Positions 36,130 through 49,114 of a stretch of DNA of 64,000 nucleotides are shown piece after piece (position 1 is the first letter of the stretch; every line of letters begins with the position of its first letter). The translations under genes were made by a program, and so were the position numbers. Source of the DNA: Carettochelys insculpta (taxonomy: Eukaryota > Chordata > Testudines > Carettochelyidae); assembly GCF_033958435.1 (NCBI RefSeq), contig NC_134139.1, positions 205,389,501 through 205,453,500 of the forward strand. Direction: 5' to 3'. The notes under the pieces were generated by a model, which had not been told where the DNA came from, searched no databases, and saw only the letters and a list, made by a program, of their open reading frames with translations.

Positions 36130-36415
36130 GATGCTCTGGGGCTGGACAGTACATGCGGAAAAATTGGTGGGTGCTGATCACCCATTGGCATCCCCCTATC
36201 AGCTCCCCACAGATCAGTGCCTCCCTCTCTCCCTGCTTGACCCCCCGGTTCCTGTTCCCCACCATCAGGTGATTCAGGAGGCACTGTGGAGGAGGGAGGG
36301 TGGACCTGGGCAGGAGGAAGTGGGGGTGGAGCCTTGTGGTAGGGAGTGAACTGGGGAGCAGGGCCTGGGCTGGAACCGGGGGTCAAGCACTCCCAGGCAC
36401 TTTTGAAAGTTGGTA
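36130..36415. repeat. GC-rich repeat, possibly hAT-like
   Basis: The block runs from 'gctctggggctggacagtac' through purine-rich 'ggaggagggagggtggacc' to 'gcactcccaggcacttttga'. The G-rich interior resembles 44500-44580 and the hAT-like repeats near 49300. No ends or target duplications could be placed. Confidence 0.35.
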
Positions 36416-36644
36416 TCTATGCAGTTACCCCAAGGGCAGAAGAGTTCAAGGGCCCAAAAAATATACAGCAAATTACATACAGTCAGAGTCTGTCCCCTCT
36501 TAGAGCCATTCAATGGTACTTAAATTTAATTGGGAGAGAATTCAATCCGTCGAATGCAGTCTTTTAATTGTCGTTGCATCATTTGCATAGCACCCCAAGT
36601 GTATGCAGCTCTGTGTAGGCAAACTATGCCTGACAAGTAAAATG

Positions 36645-36730
36645 TCAGTGGAAAAGCTGAGATACAGGGTGGGTGAGGCAATATCTTTCACTGGCCCAAT
36701 TTCTGTTGGTGGCAGATACAAGCTGTCTCA
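36645..36730 (+). repeat. Fragment of a common reptile dispersed repeat
   Basis: The stretch 'ggtgggtgaggcaatatctt' followed by 'tcactggcccaatttctg' and 'ttggtggcagatacaagct' matches a pattern I recognise from turtle and bird genomes. I cannot name the element. It may continue through 36740-36960 and after the insertions at about 37511-37700, since the sequence style matches on both sides. Confidence 0.35.
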
Positions 36731-36963
36731 CTGGGTCTCAAGAGTGTGAGTGCTAACCTGAGGGCAGACTCTTAGGAACCAGGACGTAAACCCCAAACTT
36801 GCTGATGTAGATTTCACCAACCGACTGTCAAGAATAAACTCTTTTGGCACTGTAACAACCTTAATATGGGGTCCTAGACAGTCTGCTCTATCTTGGTACC
36901 TAGACAAACCTACCTTTGTGATTCTTTGTCCCTTACACCGAGTATCACAGCATTATTCTGTTG

Positions 36964-37347
36964 GGCTATGTCTACACTAAAGGGATCTTTTGAAAGAAGC
37001 TCTTCCAGAAGATCTCTTCCAAAAGAACTTCTTTCAGAAGAGTGCATCCGTGATCAAAGAGTGATCTGCTCTGTTGAAAAAGAGCTTCCACATAGGCCCT
37101 GTTCTTTCAAAAGAACAGACCAGGGATCAAAAAATCAGGTGCCATGAGGACTGCTCTTTTGAAAGAAGGGCCCTGAGGAACGTGTACACGTTTTCCTTGG
37201 AGTGGAAGGTCGCTTTCAAAAACGGCTGTCATTCTTGTGATTTAATTTCGAAAGAACTCTTCTTGTGTGTAGATGCTCCATAGGCTCTTTCGAAAGAGTC
37301 CCCTTTTGAAAAATCTTTCAAAAGAATGTGCTTGTACAGACACAACC
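36964..37347. mobile_element. MITE, 'CTTTCGAAAGA' family
   Basis: The ends GGCTATGTCTACACTAAA and TTGTACAGACACAACC (inverted) are terminal repeats. Multiple 'cttttgaaag'/'ctttcgaaag' motifs recur inside. The flanking trinucleotides are TTG and TTA, one mismatch from a 3-bp duplication. It is directly followed by a CR1 tail. A partial relative lies at 44275-44460. Confidence 0.65.
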
Positions 37348-37349
37348 TT

Positions 37350-37510
37350 ATTGTGGAATCTCCATCACTGGAGATATTTAAAAGCAGGTTAGATTGACAT
37401 CTGTGTGGGATGGTCTAGACAATGCTTGGTCCTGACATGAGGGGAGGGGACTAGACTCGATGACCTCTTGAGGTCCCTCCCAGTTCTAGTGTTCTATGAT
37501 TCTATGATTC
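37350..37510 (+). mobile_element. CR1 LINE 3' end fragment
   Basis: The segment reads 'aatctccatcactggagata', then 'tgacctcttgaggtccctcc' and 'cagttctagtgttctatgat' with two ATTCTATG-type octamers at the end. It is noncoding and 5'-truncated, joined directly to the preceding MITE. Confidence 0.85.
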
Positions 37511-40500
37511 CGGTAACTTCCAAGTTCAGAAGACCAGTCACTTATGCCAGGTCAAATGCACTTTAGACTCTACACCAAAGACAAACACTTGTATCCAGTA
37601 TAATAGTAACATAGCTAAAGATTTATTATACAGGCAAGGAAGTGAGAGTTATATACAGTTGTAAAGCAGGTAAACTTGTAATAGAGACCAATTAGTTCCA
37701 ATTTTATATTTTAAAGAAGCAACAGAAGCTTCTATAATAAAGAAGCACAAACAGTCCCATTTAAAATCTATTTTTCCCATTTTCCTGTCACTTTTTTGTA
37801 ATGTTTTAGTAACTTTATAGAGGATGTTCCGGCTCCTGCCATAAAAGCTCTTTGAGTCTTCCACAAAAGGTGCAGAAATGAAAAATAATGTCACAACAAA
37901 TATGGAAGGCAAGTGCTGCAGAGCGATTTATCATAAAACTATGCGTGTTGCTGCATATTCATCTATTTATGGCCTTGAATTCTTCTCCTGTGCTTTTACT
38001 TGAGGTGTGGTAATAGTTTTCTCTAGGCAGATTCATTGTTATCATGGAGTGGAATTTGAATGTACGTGGTGTGCTCATATAATATGTCAGGGCAGAACTC
38101 ATCAGAATGAGAGAACTAGGAACAGTGATGTCTCTTGGTGCTTAGGACTAGTTTTGCTCCTATTTGAATCTCTTACAAAAGGCAGGTTTCATAGCATTAT
38201 ACTCAGAAATAAATACATTTCATACCAGTGATATGAACTATGACTGTTAATTTGTAACTATAGCCATTTAATAGGCTTTAATTACCCCAACACTATAATC
38301 GACATTCATAGACTTTTATAATCTTGCATTTGGTAAGTTGGACAGTTAATGCTCTATTGATTCTCGCAGCTTTCCTGAGAGAAAGATCTTACTGAAAGTG
38401 TCATGCATCAAGGCATGATCTGCATGCACAGACTAAACTCCCACTGATGTCAGTATGACTTGTTACTTGCCTGGGGAACGAGAGCTTGTCTATATGGGGA
38501 AGTTAATGCACTGAAGCTAGGGTATGGATTTTTAGCACACCAGCTTCTCTCTCTTGTATGTTTAGACTTCAAACTCTTCAGGTTTTTTCTTATCTATGTT
38601 TACAAAATGCCTAGCCCAATGAGGGACTGATCCTAAGTATACTATAGGTGCTGCCATAATGCAAATGATGATTTTTAAAGAACAGTTTGTCCATCCATGC
38701 AGATCACCCAGTATGGTGTGGATGGCAGCCCTCTTATTTTACAATTCATCAATCTGCACTATGTCTTTGGCACACAACTGGGCCTTGGTCTGTAGCCCTA
38801 TTAGAGGTGCCATGTTATTTGAGACATTACGCTGAGGTTGGTCCAATGGCTTTTCAGATGGAAGTTAAAGAACTAAGGTCTCATGGAGCTCTTTGAGAAA
38901 AAGAAAAGATAACCCTCCTTGCATGGTCCTTTTTTATCTCCTCTCCCAAGAGCATGCATCAGAGTTTCTCCCATGCTACCATCTTAAAGCCTTCCTCCTC
39001 TTCTTTAAATCCTTCTTCCAAAGTCGCCATCTTTGGAAACTCAACAAGCAGTGACGTTCTATTTACTTTTGAATTATATTGGAAAAAATGCAGTTATGTG
39101 ACAAAATTCCAATCAAGCAAAGTTAGAGACTAATCTCATTTATGTTGTGCCACCCAGGCAATCCCAGACCTAATTCAGTGTATTTCTTCTTTTTGGCCTT
39201 CATCCCTCTTGCCCTGTTACTTTTCTCATCTTCTTTTCATGCTTGCTAACACTGGGGTGATGAGACTAAGAATAGTGAGTACACATGCACTGCTGTGTAC
39301 TAACTATATATCCCTAGTAGCAATCAGCTTTGAATATTTGGTGAAGACTTCCCTTGAAATCGAAAGCAGCTCTCAGACAAAGTTTTCTTCAGGTTTATAA
39401 CGGTGACTTTGAAAATGATTCTCTTCTCATACACAATGACTTATGCCCAGTGTAATGCCTTTCATTTGGGTAGCGTTACTACCAATTTAAACTTTGTGTA
39501 ACAGAGAAGAATCTAGCTCTCTGTTCGTTGCTTTCCCTGAGACCTTAAGCAATTCTGACACTTCAAATGTAAGAGAAATAGAACAGAAAACATTATTTTT
39601 TGCCCCGTGGGAGATTATAAAATATTCAGTGTCCATTTGCAAAGAAGAACCTCTGTAAAGGTTGTTTGTTAAATAAATATATTAAAAAAAATCTGCCCGC
39701 TGCAGACTTGAACTAAAATGACCAAGTCCCTGATCAAAGACTTTGTTCTCTTAAGTCTCCTGACATTACTGAAAACACTGTTTCTGTGTCTCTCTGCTAA
39801 GATACAGCACGAGTTTGACACAACAAGTCCAGATAAGCCTTGGAGCTGGTGTTCAGCATACAATTCTTATTTTCACTTAACAAAAATCAAGACCATTAGA
39901 GGGACAAGAAAAAATGTTTGAAGGCAGGAAATGTGGTTAGTAGGAGGGTGGTGAAAGTGGTTACACCATTTCTTTTCAAATAATTCCTCTCTAATTGGTA
40001 GCCCAAAGTAATGGGTAAGTGAATATATTTCACAGCAGCAGCTGTTGGATGTTCAATGACTGGAAAACACAGTAATGGTTAAGTGTGTGGAGTACTCATC
40101 CCATCAGCAAGAGGAAGTTAATCATATACAATTCATTGAACAGTGGAGTTGCATTTGCTGAGCAGTGGGCTGCCTTCTAATTGTTGTAGGTCGTTTTCAA
40201 TATCTTGCAGTATCTTTTGTCTCAGCTGTAGCAGTTTTGGTTGCATCCCTAGAACTGTCAGTCTTCCTTATTTTTGCAACGGCCTGAAAATTCCTCTCTC
40301 ACAATGCAGTTTAAATTGGACCAGATGCTGCATCAATAGAACAGTCTGCCCATCTTGGAGGCACTAAGCCCAAAATTATTTAGAAAATTGAAGCCTTTAA
40401 CATACTCTGGATTAATGTGATTAAGTGGAGCTTGCTTTAATTCATAGCCATCTATTCCTTTATTAATAGCTTTCTCATCAACAGGAGTAGCACATATGGG

Positions 40501-42157
40501 TTCAAGATGACTGTAAGTTTAAATTGATTGCTTTAAGCCTGTAAGAAAAGCATTTAATGTTTCAATAACAACTGATGTAAGACTTCACTGCGGGGCATTT
40601 GAGATAGATTTAGACCTGCTTATAGACACAGTATTTATTAACAGCTCTTAATTTTTTTTATGTAAACTTAATAAATGGTCGTCATCTTTTCCTAAGGTCT
40701 GCATTTGATTTACATCACCCTTTTAGTAATAAGGGAAATAATCTCTCTCATATGAATTATAACAGCTGGTGCAAAGTGTAGCGAAGTGATCCTTCAGGCT
40801 TACGAAAAGGTAAAACTCATAGGAGCTTCATTTTTTTTTACATAGACACGTAACTGTGATCTTATAACCATTATGAGTATTATAAATAGCTCTGTTTTGG
40901 TTGTGTTATAGCAGTAATACATATTTTTAATAATTGAATGTCAGGTCCCAATAATAATAAAAAATGTATAAAGCCCCTTGCCAGCGAGGGTACATCAGCG
41001 ACATATTATAAGCTCCATTTTTCAGGGATGTATAATTAGACCATCATACATTACTCATCTCAGTACCTCTGTGTGTGCATTAAAATTTGGTATAGCCATT
41101 TCTGAGCGAAAACAAAGCTATTTAAAAAAAACCAAAGTTGCACTTTTAAGCAAGTAAAATCTGCGATGCAAACACTGGAGTTTAGCAAGAGCTGAGTTTA
41201 TAATGCTGGGTAAATGAGATGAGTGTTTTTCCTCTGAGAACAGAGTGAAGCCACCAAGCTCATTGTCTGTGGATTACTAAACTCCCACTTGGAATGTCAC
41301 AGTGTTTGGGGCACTAATAATGTAGCACAGTTTGAACAGATGACGTATTCTAAAGCTAAAAATTCTATTTGACTTCTACCAGATATCCTTTCAGATATGA
41401 TTTTATAATCCCAAACAGGGTGCAGTACCCTCCCCATAGTATGGCTGGCTCGGCCACTTTGTTCTTTTCATTCTGATAGGTCTGCTCAGTTCTGATGGTA
41501 GTGCAAGAGGGGTAGAGACTGAGGGAAAGTAAGGAGGATTTCCTCTGTAGTCCCTTGTTGCAGCATTGAGGGTCAGATTTCCAAAACATTTAGGGACCTG
41601 AAGATATGGGTAGTTACCCAGTGGGCTTTACAAAAGTAACTAAACCTCTCCAGCACCTAACCCTGATTTGAGTAAATGGGATTTAGGCACTAGCTCTGCT
41701 TAGGAGTCTTTCTTATTCTAACCGGGTACCTGGGCATGCATCCACACAGGAACTTATGTGTTGTGATAGTCATCATTGCAACACTCATCTTTTAGGAACC
41801 TGGAGAAATCACAGGGACAGCTGTTATCTATAAAGTCTGAATTAGGTTCATTAGCTCCTTAGACAATGGATGGAAGAGACAGGCACCTTAGAATGTGATC
41901 AGCAAAGCTCAGGACACTAGTTTGGGGAGCTGCCTAACCTAGTCAATAGAGATCACAGTGAGCAGAGTGTGTCCTAAGCCACTCTCCTCTTTCTGACCAG
42001 GCTCTCTTTCAGCAATCCCAAACTGGGAGAAGACAGATGCTTTTCCACCTAATTTGCATCCAAGGCCCAATATGGCTGGGGTGCTCAAAAACCAATTAAC
42101 TCCACACAAAACAACATGGGAGGGGGAGGGAAGAAGAGACTGACTGACCTTCCTTCT

Positions 42158-42310
42158 AGCCTATTAGTTCAGTGGTTAGAGTATGTCCGTGAGGTGTGGG
42201 AGAGCTCTGCTTCATAGTTCCCACTATGCCTAATGCGATAAAGGGATTTGAATAAGGACCTGCTTCCTTCTTGTGGGTGATTACTAACGGTTGGGCTAGA
42301 GAGCCATTCC
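42158..42310 (+). repeat. tRNA-like SINE relic
   Basis: An A-box-like 'tagttcagtggttagagta' is followed by 'gaggtgtgggagagctctgc' and a weak B-box-like 'cttcatagttccc'. Head layout resembles the relic at 1087. It is too degraded for a family name. Confidence 0.35.
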
Positions 42311-42384
42311 CATTCTTTCTCTGGCTCAGTTAGTGTTTACTTGCTCAATGACTTAATTAAGTGGAACAACTTCAGTAAGAGAGA

Positions 42385-42745
42385 ATCAGTCCAGTAGCAC
42401 TTTAAAGACTAATAGAATAATTTATTGGGCAATGAGCTTTTGTGGGGCAGACCCACTTCTTCAGACCATAGCCAGACCAGAACAGACTCAATATTTAAGG
42501 CACAGAGAACCAAAAATAGTAAGCAAGGTTGACAAGTCAGAAAAATATTGTCAAGGACAACCTTGACTACTGTTTTTGGTTCTCTGTGCCTTAAATATTG
42601 AGTCTGTTCTGGTCTGGCTATGGTCTGAAGAAGTGGGTCTGTCCCATGAAAACTTATCACCTAATAAATTATTCTGTTAGTCTTTAAAGTGCTACTGGAC
42701 TGCTTTTTTGTTTTGATAGTATATAGACTAGCACGGCTTTCTCTC
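42385..42745. mobile_element. Two Penelope 3' ends in inverted orientation
   Basis: 42385-42540 (minus) and 42560-42745 (plus) are the same Penelope-like 3' end, containing 'ggttctctgtgccttaaata', 'ttgagtctgttctggtctgg' and 'gaagaagtgggtctgtccca', arranged as an inverted repeat with a ~20 bp centre. The arms end with 'gtctttaaagtgctactgga'. The plus-strand unit continues into 'tagactagcacggctttctc'. Penelope-like elements often insert with inverted or partial terminal copies, which could yield such a structure. Confidence 0.85.
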
Positions 42746-44274
42746 TTACTATTCAGTAAGAGATTGAAGAAGATCTCCATTAGATTTATCCCATAGGCCA
42801 GTGGTTTGAGCAGGCCTAAAAGAGACCCAGCTAACTGGGCCCAGCATGCAGCTAGGAAATCAGCATCTTTCTTACCCCAGTTTTTGGATCACTTTGGGGT
42901 TTTGGCAAGTGATAGGTGTCCGGAGTGGGACAGCAGCAGATATAGTCAGAGGCAGAATCAAAGGACTTTGGGATCTCTTTTTGGCAAAAGCGTAGGCAGT
43001 GAGGAGGTTCAGGTACTGACAGGCTTAGGAGTTCATCAAGGGGGAGTTCTGTGGATTGCAATGGCAGATATATGGACAGTTCACAGTTCTCTTTGGAGTT
43101 GTTTAAAGTACGATGTTACTACCACATTAATCCTGTTTTCAGATCCCTTTTACACATGGGTGATGGGTATGAGAGGCAAGGAGAGGCAATACCTTCCCTG
43201 GGTCTTAGTACTCAACCTCTCCCCTCTTTCTGTGCACATTCTGACTCTTCCTGAACTCTCCCACAACAGGCTGTTGCAAGCTAGTGAGTCTGCCTCCCTG
43301 GTGAATCTCTTAGCTTAAAGACGAAAAACCTTCCAGTTGCCAGACCTATTAACATAACACCGAACCTGTGAAAGAGCCACTAAGTGGCAATGAAGCCATT
43401 TAATGGGCATGGGCAACCGTGAATTTACTGACAGAAAACATTGTGCATTACTATGTCAGCAGGACCTTAGCTTAAAATTCACTTTAAATAGTGTGTTAGC
43501 TTGTTGCTGAACATTATAAAATCACATCTCTCAAAAAATCCTTGTGTGTCTATTTAGATGCGCATTCTTAGTATTCAGCTTTAGCCTTAAATGCTTGCAT
43601 CTTCAGACATACAGCTTTTAAATAAATTCTTCAAAAGACTATTCTTATCTATAACACATTAATTTTAGTGCCTATAGTACACAAGTCGGCTTCCAAAGTC
43701 TTCCTGTCCTTTCTATCCAGCCCTGCTCTTCCCTCTTTTCCCCCTGTTGAAGAGAGCCCTTAAAGGGACAACTTTCCTCTTCTACCAGATAGGGAAATCA
43801 TTTGTCCAGGTTTCTTTACTTCTGACTATTTGATGAGCTAGTTTTAAGAGAACCCTCCAACAAAATCAGTACTTTACTAAGAGGTACAATTTTGTTCTGC
43901 CTGTAATCTTCAGAAATGTATTTTTAACATAAACAAATGGTAGAATTTCATAAGATGTCTATTGTTATGAAAATCACAAAAAATATTCTCTTTTTCTAAA
44001 AGCAGTGAACTTTGTTATGAACACACTAAACCTCTTGGACTGATGAATTTAAACAAATGTCTTTGTTTCAGTGTGTTAATTATGTAGTAATTCAGAAGGA
44101 TTACTTTATGAAGGCTTAAGAGTATGTTTAAAATATAAAATCAGCTTAGAAATAATGATTAAGAAAATGTAGAAGAGAGAAGAGCTGCATGATGCATGTC
44201 TGACAAACACACTTCTGTGTGGTTCACTGTCCCATTTAATGGCACCTAGACCACTTCACAGAGAAAGAATGAAG

Positions 44275-44460
44275 TTGTGTCTATGCTTGCGTTCCTCTTT
44301 CGAAAGAGGCATGCAAATGAAGGAAATCAAAAATGCAAATGAGGTACTGATTTACGTATCTGGTGCCTCATTTGCATATTCTTCTTTCAAAAGAAGAAAG
44401 CAGTGTAGATGGGGCTCTTTCGAAAATAAACCCCATCTTCGAAAGAACCCCTTTTCCTGA
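44275..44460. mobile_element. Partial MITE with TTCGAAAGA motifs
   Basis: The left end 'ttgtgtctatgcttgcgttc' resembles the GTGTCTACACT terminus. Internal 'ctctttcgaaagaggcatgc' and 'tcaaaagaagaaagcagtgt' and a 'gcaaatgaggta...tacgtatctggtgcctcatttgc' hairpin follow. The right end runs into the G-rich repeat at about 44470-44620 with no matching terminus, so the copy is incomplete. Confidence 0.55.
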
Positions 44461-45339
44461 AACAAATAGGAGTTGGCTGAAAAGGGCGAGCGGGAAGGAG
44501 AGGGCAGGAAAGTGGGAGACAGTGAGGAGGGGTGGGGCCTGGTCAGAGTGGTGGGGATGGGACCTGGATGAGGCAGAATGGAATATGGGCAGGGCCACAG
44601 CCTGTGGAACTTGCCTCCTGAAGCAGCAGGTTCACCCACTGCCCATACTTTTGTGGTTCTTGAAGACTGACCCAGCACCCACTGAAGGCAAAAGGAATTG
44701 TACCATTGGCTTTAGTGAGTGGTGGATCCAGCCATTAGGTTGTAAGCACTTCTGGACTCTCTCTGTGAGTTTGGCAACACACAGCAAAATGGAGACCTGA
44801 CCCTGACTGAGGCTTCCCACTACTACTGCAACATCAATATTTAATCATGTTTATGAACAAAAAACGCTAAGCTGAAAAATGGTCAAGCCCTCTACATTAG
44901 GGACATCAGTCTATGTGCTGTTATCTTGTCATTATGTTCTTCTCAGTATACCTGGTCTATAATGATGGAATAATAAACAAGACTACCGTCCTTTCTCATG
45001 CCTGAATATCTCTTACAGTTGCTTTTTGCAAGTAAGCAGTCTGCAGTGCCATTTTTTTCATAGTGTATTTATGGGGATGACAACAGTGAATGGTAACAAA
45101 ATGCAGAGTGAAAGCAATATCTGAGTCAGGTGCTCTGCTCTGTGAAGTTTAGGTTCCCCAATGTAGCATTGGCATTAGATACACAGTGGGGGCTTAGACT
45201 CGATATTCCAATGCCTAGCATTTAGGCCTTCTGTCATGTAGCGTAATCACTGCATTAGGCACATAAGTTTCCTATACAAAGTTATGGAAGACTTAGGTGC
45301 CTAAGAATGAGATCCATAAAAGCCAGTACACTGAGTAAG

Positions 45340-45617
45340 GGCTTATTTACACTATCGCTTAACCCGATTGTAACTTATGTCACTTAAGGGCATAAAAGTC
45401 ACCTCCATGGTTGACCTAAGTTACATCACTTTAAAGCAGTGTCAACACTGTGCTGTGTCGGCAGGGGGTGCGCTCCTGGTGGCTTAGCTTCTGCCTTTCA
45501 TTGAGGTGGAATAATTACACTGACCGGAGAGTTCTTCCCTGTTGACATAAGGTGTCTTCACGACATTTGCTGTTGCAATGCAGCTGCATCAGGACAGCTG
45601 TTCCAGTGTAGTGTGGC
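45340..45617. mobile_element. MITE-like element
   Basis: The left end 'ggcttatttacactatcgct' and right end 'ccagtgtagtgtggc' are imperfect inverted repeats in the style of the other MITEs. Inside are several 'gttgac'/'gtcaac' motifs. The flanks AAG and AAT differ at one base. Confidence 0.5.
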
Positions 45618-45679
45618 AATGGAGACTAGTCCTAAATTAGCCAATGGGAAATGCCAAGGAGAGGAATGGGAAGTCTTAG

Positions 45680-45975
45680 GGCACATTTTCACTATGGAGA
45701 AGATCAACACTGCCTCGGTTGATCTTTCAGAGTTTGGGGTAGCGCACCTGGTAGGAGTCTACTACATTGAACTCATGGGGCGTTCCCATTGCCACCAGTA
45801 TTCCTGCTCACCACAAAGAGTAAGGGAAGTCAACAGGAGCATTTACTTTGGTCGACCTCCTACAGAGGACATGGTACAGAAGCTTGAATTAAGATATGTC
45901 AACACCATCTATGTAATTAAAGTAGCTGGAGTTGCATGTGTTAATTTAGCCATCCCCTTTCATGTAGATCTGGCC
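45680..45975. mobile_element. MITE-like element, 'GATCAAC' family
   Basis: The left end 'ggcacattttcactatggag' and right end 'ttcatgtagatctggcc' are weak inverted repeats. Just inside the left end is 'gaagatcaacac...gttgatctttc', the hairpin layout of 20974-21220. It lies only ~60 bp from the preceding MITE. Confidence 0.5.
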
Positions 45976-46153
45976 AAAGATGTCTCCCTCTTGTCCACAG
46001 TTAGGTACCTTCTTGTGCTTGGAATTCATAGCTATGAATCTTCTCCTGGAATTAGGAGCCCATGCCCTACAGGTGAGATAAACAGAACAACTGCTTGGAA
46101 GATGCGACTGGGGCATAGGCATTGTAGGCCTGGCTTGAGATGAATAACTAAAC

Positions 46154-46790
46154 GTGAGGGATGCCTTATTTCCAGGAAGACAGGATAGCAGCTTAGAAGA
46201 GAGGCAGTTAAGGGAGGTTATGATAGAGGTACGTAAAATCATGGCTGGTGTTGAGAAAGTAAATAAGGAAAAGTTATTTACAGAAACTTGTTTCCATAAC
46301 AAAAGAACTAGGGGCCACAAAATGAAATTAATAGATAGGAGGTTTAAAACCAAAAAGAATTACAGAACACTAGAACTGGAAGGTAACTTGAGAGGTCATC
46401 GGGTCCAGTCCTCTGCCCTTATGACATGTCCAAGCACCATCTAGACCATCCCTGAAGTATTTATTCATACAATGCACAGTCTACCTGTGGAACCAATTAC
46501 CAGATGATATTGTGAAGACCAGGACTTTAACAGGGTTCAAAAAAGAACTAGGTGAATACATGGAATTTAGGTCCATCATTGGCTATTAGCTTGCGGGGTA
46601 GGAATGGTGTCTCTAGCCTCTTTATCAGAAGCTGGGAATAGGCAACATTTGGTGATTACCAATAATTTGGTGATTACCTGTTCTGTTCATTCTGCCTGGG
46701 GCATCTGGCATTGGCCACTGTTAGAAGACAGGATGTTGGGCTAGATGGATCTTGGTCTGACCCAGTATGGGCGTTCTTATGTTAAATAGA
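46154..46790 (+). mobile_element. CR1-like LINE 3' end with a nested CR1 fragment
   Basis: The first part (46154-46355) and second part (46480-46790) are consecutive pieces of one LINE: 'tttccataacaaaagaacta', 'ggttcaaaaaagaactaggt', 'ggctattagcttgcggggta' and the terminal 'gggctagatggatcttggtc', 'tgacccagtatgggcg'. Between them, about 46360-46460 matches the inverted CR1 3' end seen at 246-425. The inner CR1 must be younger than the outer copy. Confidence 0.75.
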
Positions 46791-48117
46791 TCAGCAGGCT
46801 GAAAATAGAAAGCTTGTACTAAGTCAAGTAGATAAATTGCTTAATAAGCAAAGAGATAAAATATTTAAACTAGTGAAGATACGGGGGAACATCCTGGGAA
46901 CCATTTACAAAGAACGAGATAACAGTGGACAAGATAAGATGAGAAAGTGAAAAGATTAGGTAAAGAGTAGGTCCAGCCCAGCCAGTGCACATACAGGGCA
47001 TGTTGGACAGAGATTGCTTTTTTACAAAGTAACCAAGCAAGTCCCAAAATGTGTAATGCAGTGAACAACAAGTGCAATGAAATGTGTAAATGTATACAGG
47101 GGAAGAGATTTCTGTATACCTTTGCATGTGTGGTACACCCTATGCCTACTCCCTATGCTACAATCTGATGATTTTAGCATAGTGTTGCTGTATGACAAGT
47201 AAAGGAACCAAGAGGCATGAGGTAGGTGGCCAGGGGTTTGGACTGAGCTGGCTTGCACATGCTCATGTCAACATTTTTAGGTAGTGTGTCTTGCTAACCA
47301 CTTTTGGGCATAACAAAGTGCTTCATTATGGACTAACAAATTAAGAGGGAAAATAATGGTTTCACTTGAATTAGAATCATATCTGGCCACATTGCTATCT
47401 AATGAGATTTTATATGGGATACAAATGACCTGTGGATAAAGACTCTTCATTTGCAAATAGCTGAATATGGCGTGATTGCTAGTCAAATTCAATGAATGTT
47501 CAGTAGGTGTTAATAGGATGTAGACACTTTCATTGGTCTGATGGGAAGTGAAGCTGCAGCAAATGGAAGAAGAGAGCCTTTTATTTATTGTTTGTAAGTG
47601 GCAGTGTAAACAGAAAACTGTTTACTGAAGGCAACTTTAATTAATTCCCTGTATGACTGAAACCCAAGTTGGTCCTATGGTCTCTTACAACATAATTAAT
47701 CAGCAGGAATAATTCATTATATGGAGCTTATTGAGGTTAAACATGGACACAGTAATTCATTAAAAGTGGTGTGAGAATTAATAATGTTGAAGAGTTGCCA
47801 CAAAAAGTTAAGTATCTGGGAAGATTTATTAATGTGCTAAAATTGATCCACTAGTCCTTTATCTTTTAATTTTGAGCTTGAATCTGGGTCAGGCAGCTGT
47901 AGAAATACACTGGTTGATGTTTACTCAGTTCCACTAATACTGGCCTCTGTAACCTATGATACTGCTTTGGCATATTTTTCATTGTATTCTTAAAAGTCAT
48001 CAGTAAGAGGTGTATTATGTGTAGCATCAGGCTCTAGAAAAGAATAATTCCACTTATTCTCTTCAGGATAGAAAAATACTGAAAGCCTTACCCAAGGTTA
48101 GACTATGGCCGGCCCAT

Positions 48118-48300
48118 GTGGCTGTGAAAGTATAATCCGTGCCTCTTTGGTGTGACACTCTGTCCGCCGCTAGTGGTGGTTAGACCACGTAGAGATTGAT
48201 CAGTTTGCTGCAAGTTTGGCTAGGAGCGATGTCTTTTAGCTCAGACAATAGTGGCTCATGCATGAAACTCTAAAAGTTCTAGGTTTGATCCCTGATGATT
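48118..48300 (+). repeat. tRNA-like SINE relic
   Basis: 'ttttagctcagacaatagtg' (A-box-like) is followed about 40 bases later by 'ctaggtttgatccctga' (B-box-like). The upstream part, 'gccgctagtggtggttagac', does not form a tRNA acceptor stem with it. It is a degraded SINE and not a gene. Confidence 0.4.
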
Positions 48301-49114
48301 GAGATGATCAGGATCTGTTGGTGTTTTCATGTTACACACGGCAAAGGGAAACAAAGCTTCCGACCAGTATTTACTCTTCTGTACAGGGGTCATCTCAGAT
48401 AAAGGTCCTACATTTGTTACATAACTCGTACTGCATTTGACAAGTTGTATTAGGTTGCAGCTTTTTTGGAACATAAACTTTCTCTTTTTCTCTATGAGTA
48501 GAGTTTCTTGCACAATGAGGCCCTGATCCTGAGTGGTACATACAGCTATGATTGTACTGTAAATATATAATGGTATTGGAGCTGTTGGGGCTTGAAGGAG
48601 AGTACGTGTTGGGCCGTCCACAAATGTGGTGAGCCATTGCTCCAATGTACTTCTGAAGCTCACAGGAGCAATTCTAACTGCTGTGTGTCCCCTCTACATC
48701 TCTTACCTTCTCACTTAGCTACCTTCCTTCCTCACTTGAATGGCCTTTTCTCACCCTTCCAGGCATGTTTACCTCCCGACTTCACCTGCATATTTTATCT
48801 TTGGCTTTTTGTTTTCATACATGTTTTTAAAAACTCTTATAATGAGTTAATGACTTGCTCAACTGCTTCTTTAATGATCCAGCATGTTCATTGCTTTAAA
48901 GCTATAAGGACAATCCTGCTGCTTTGTCAACCCACTCACAGCTAAATGCCTACCTACATTGTGTTCTGTGCTTTTGATTCAAAGATTTCACGTTCTCTAA
49001 TTTTTAAAATACTTTTGTCTATGATCTTTAAAATACAATTTCAGCCATTTCAGCAACTGTTACTACACGAGTCTTCAAATAAAGTACTTCTGATCATAGG
49101 TTGTGGGTATATGT

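Noticed and set aside
42806..43318. 170-codon frame on +
   Set aside because: Composition resembles random intron; no motif, no splice context and no family recognised.
45613..46143. 176-codon frame on +
   Set aside because: Mostly spans a MITE-like element and adjoining intron; no recognisable domain.
1087..48300. tRNA genes at the A-box/B-box-like sites (1087, 24500, 42158, 48250)
   Set aside because: Acceptor and anticodon stems do not pair and each leads into repeat sequence; they are SINE-like relics.
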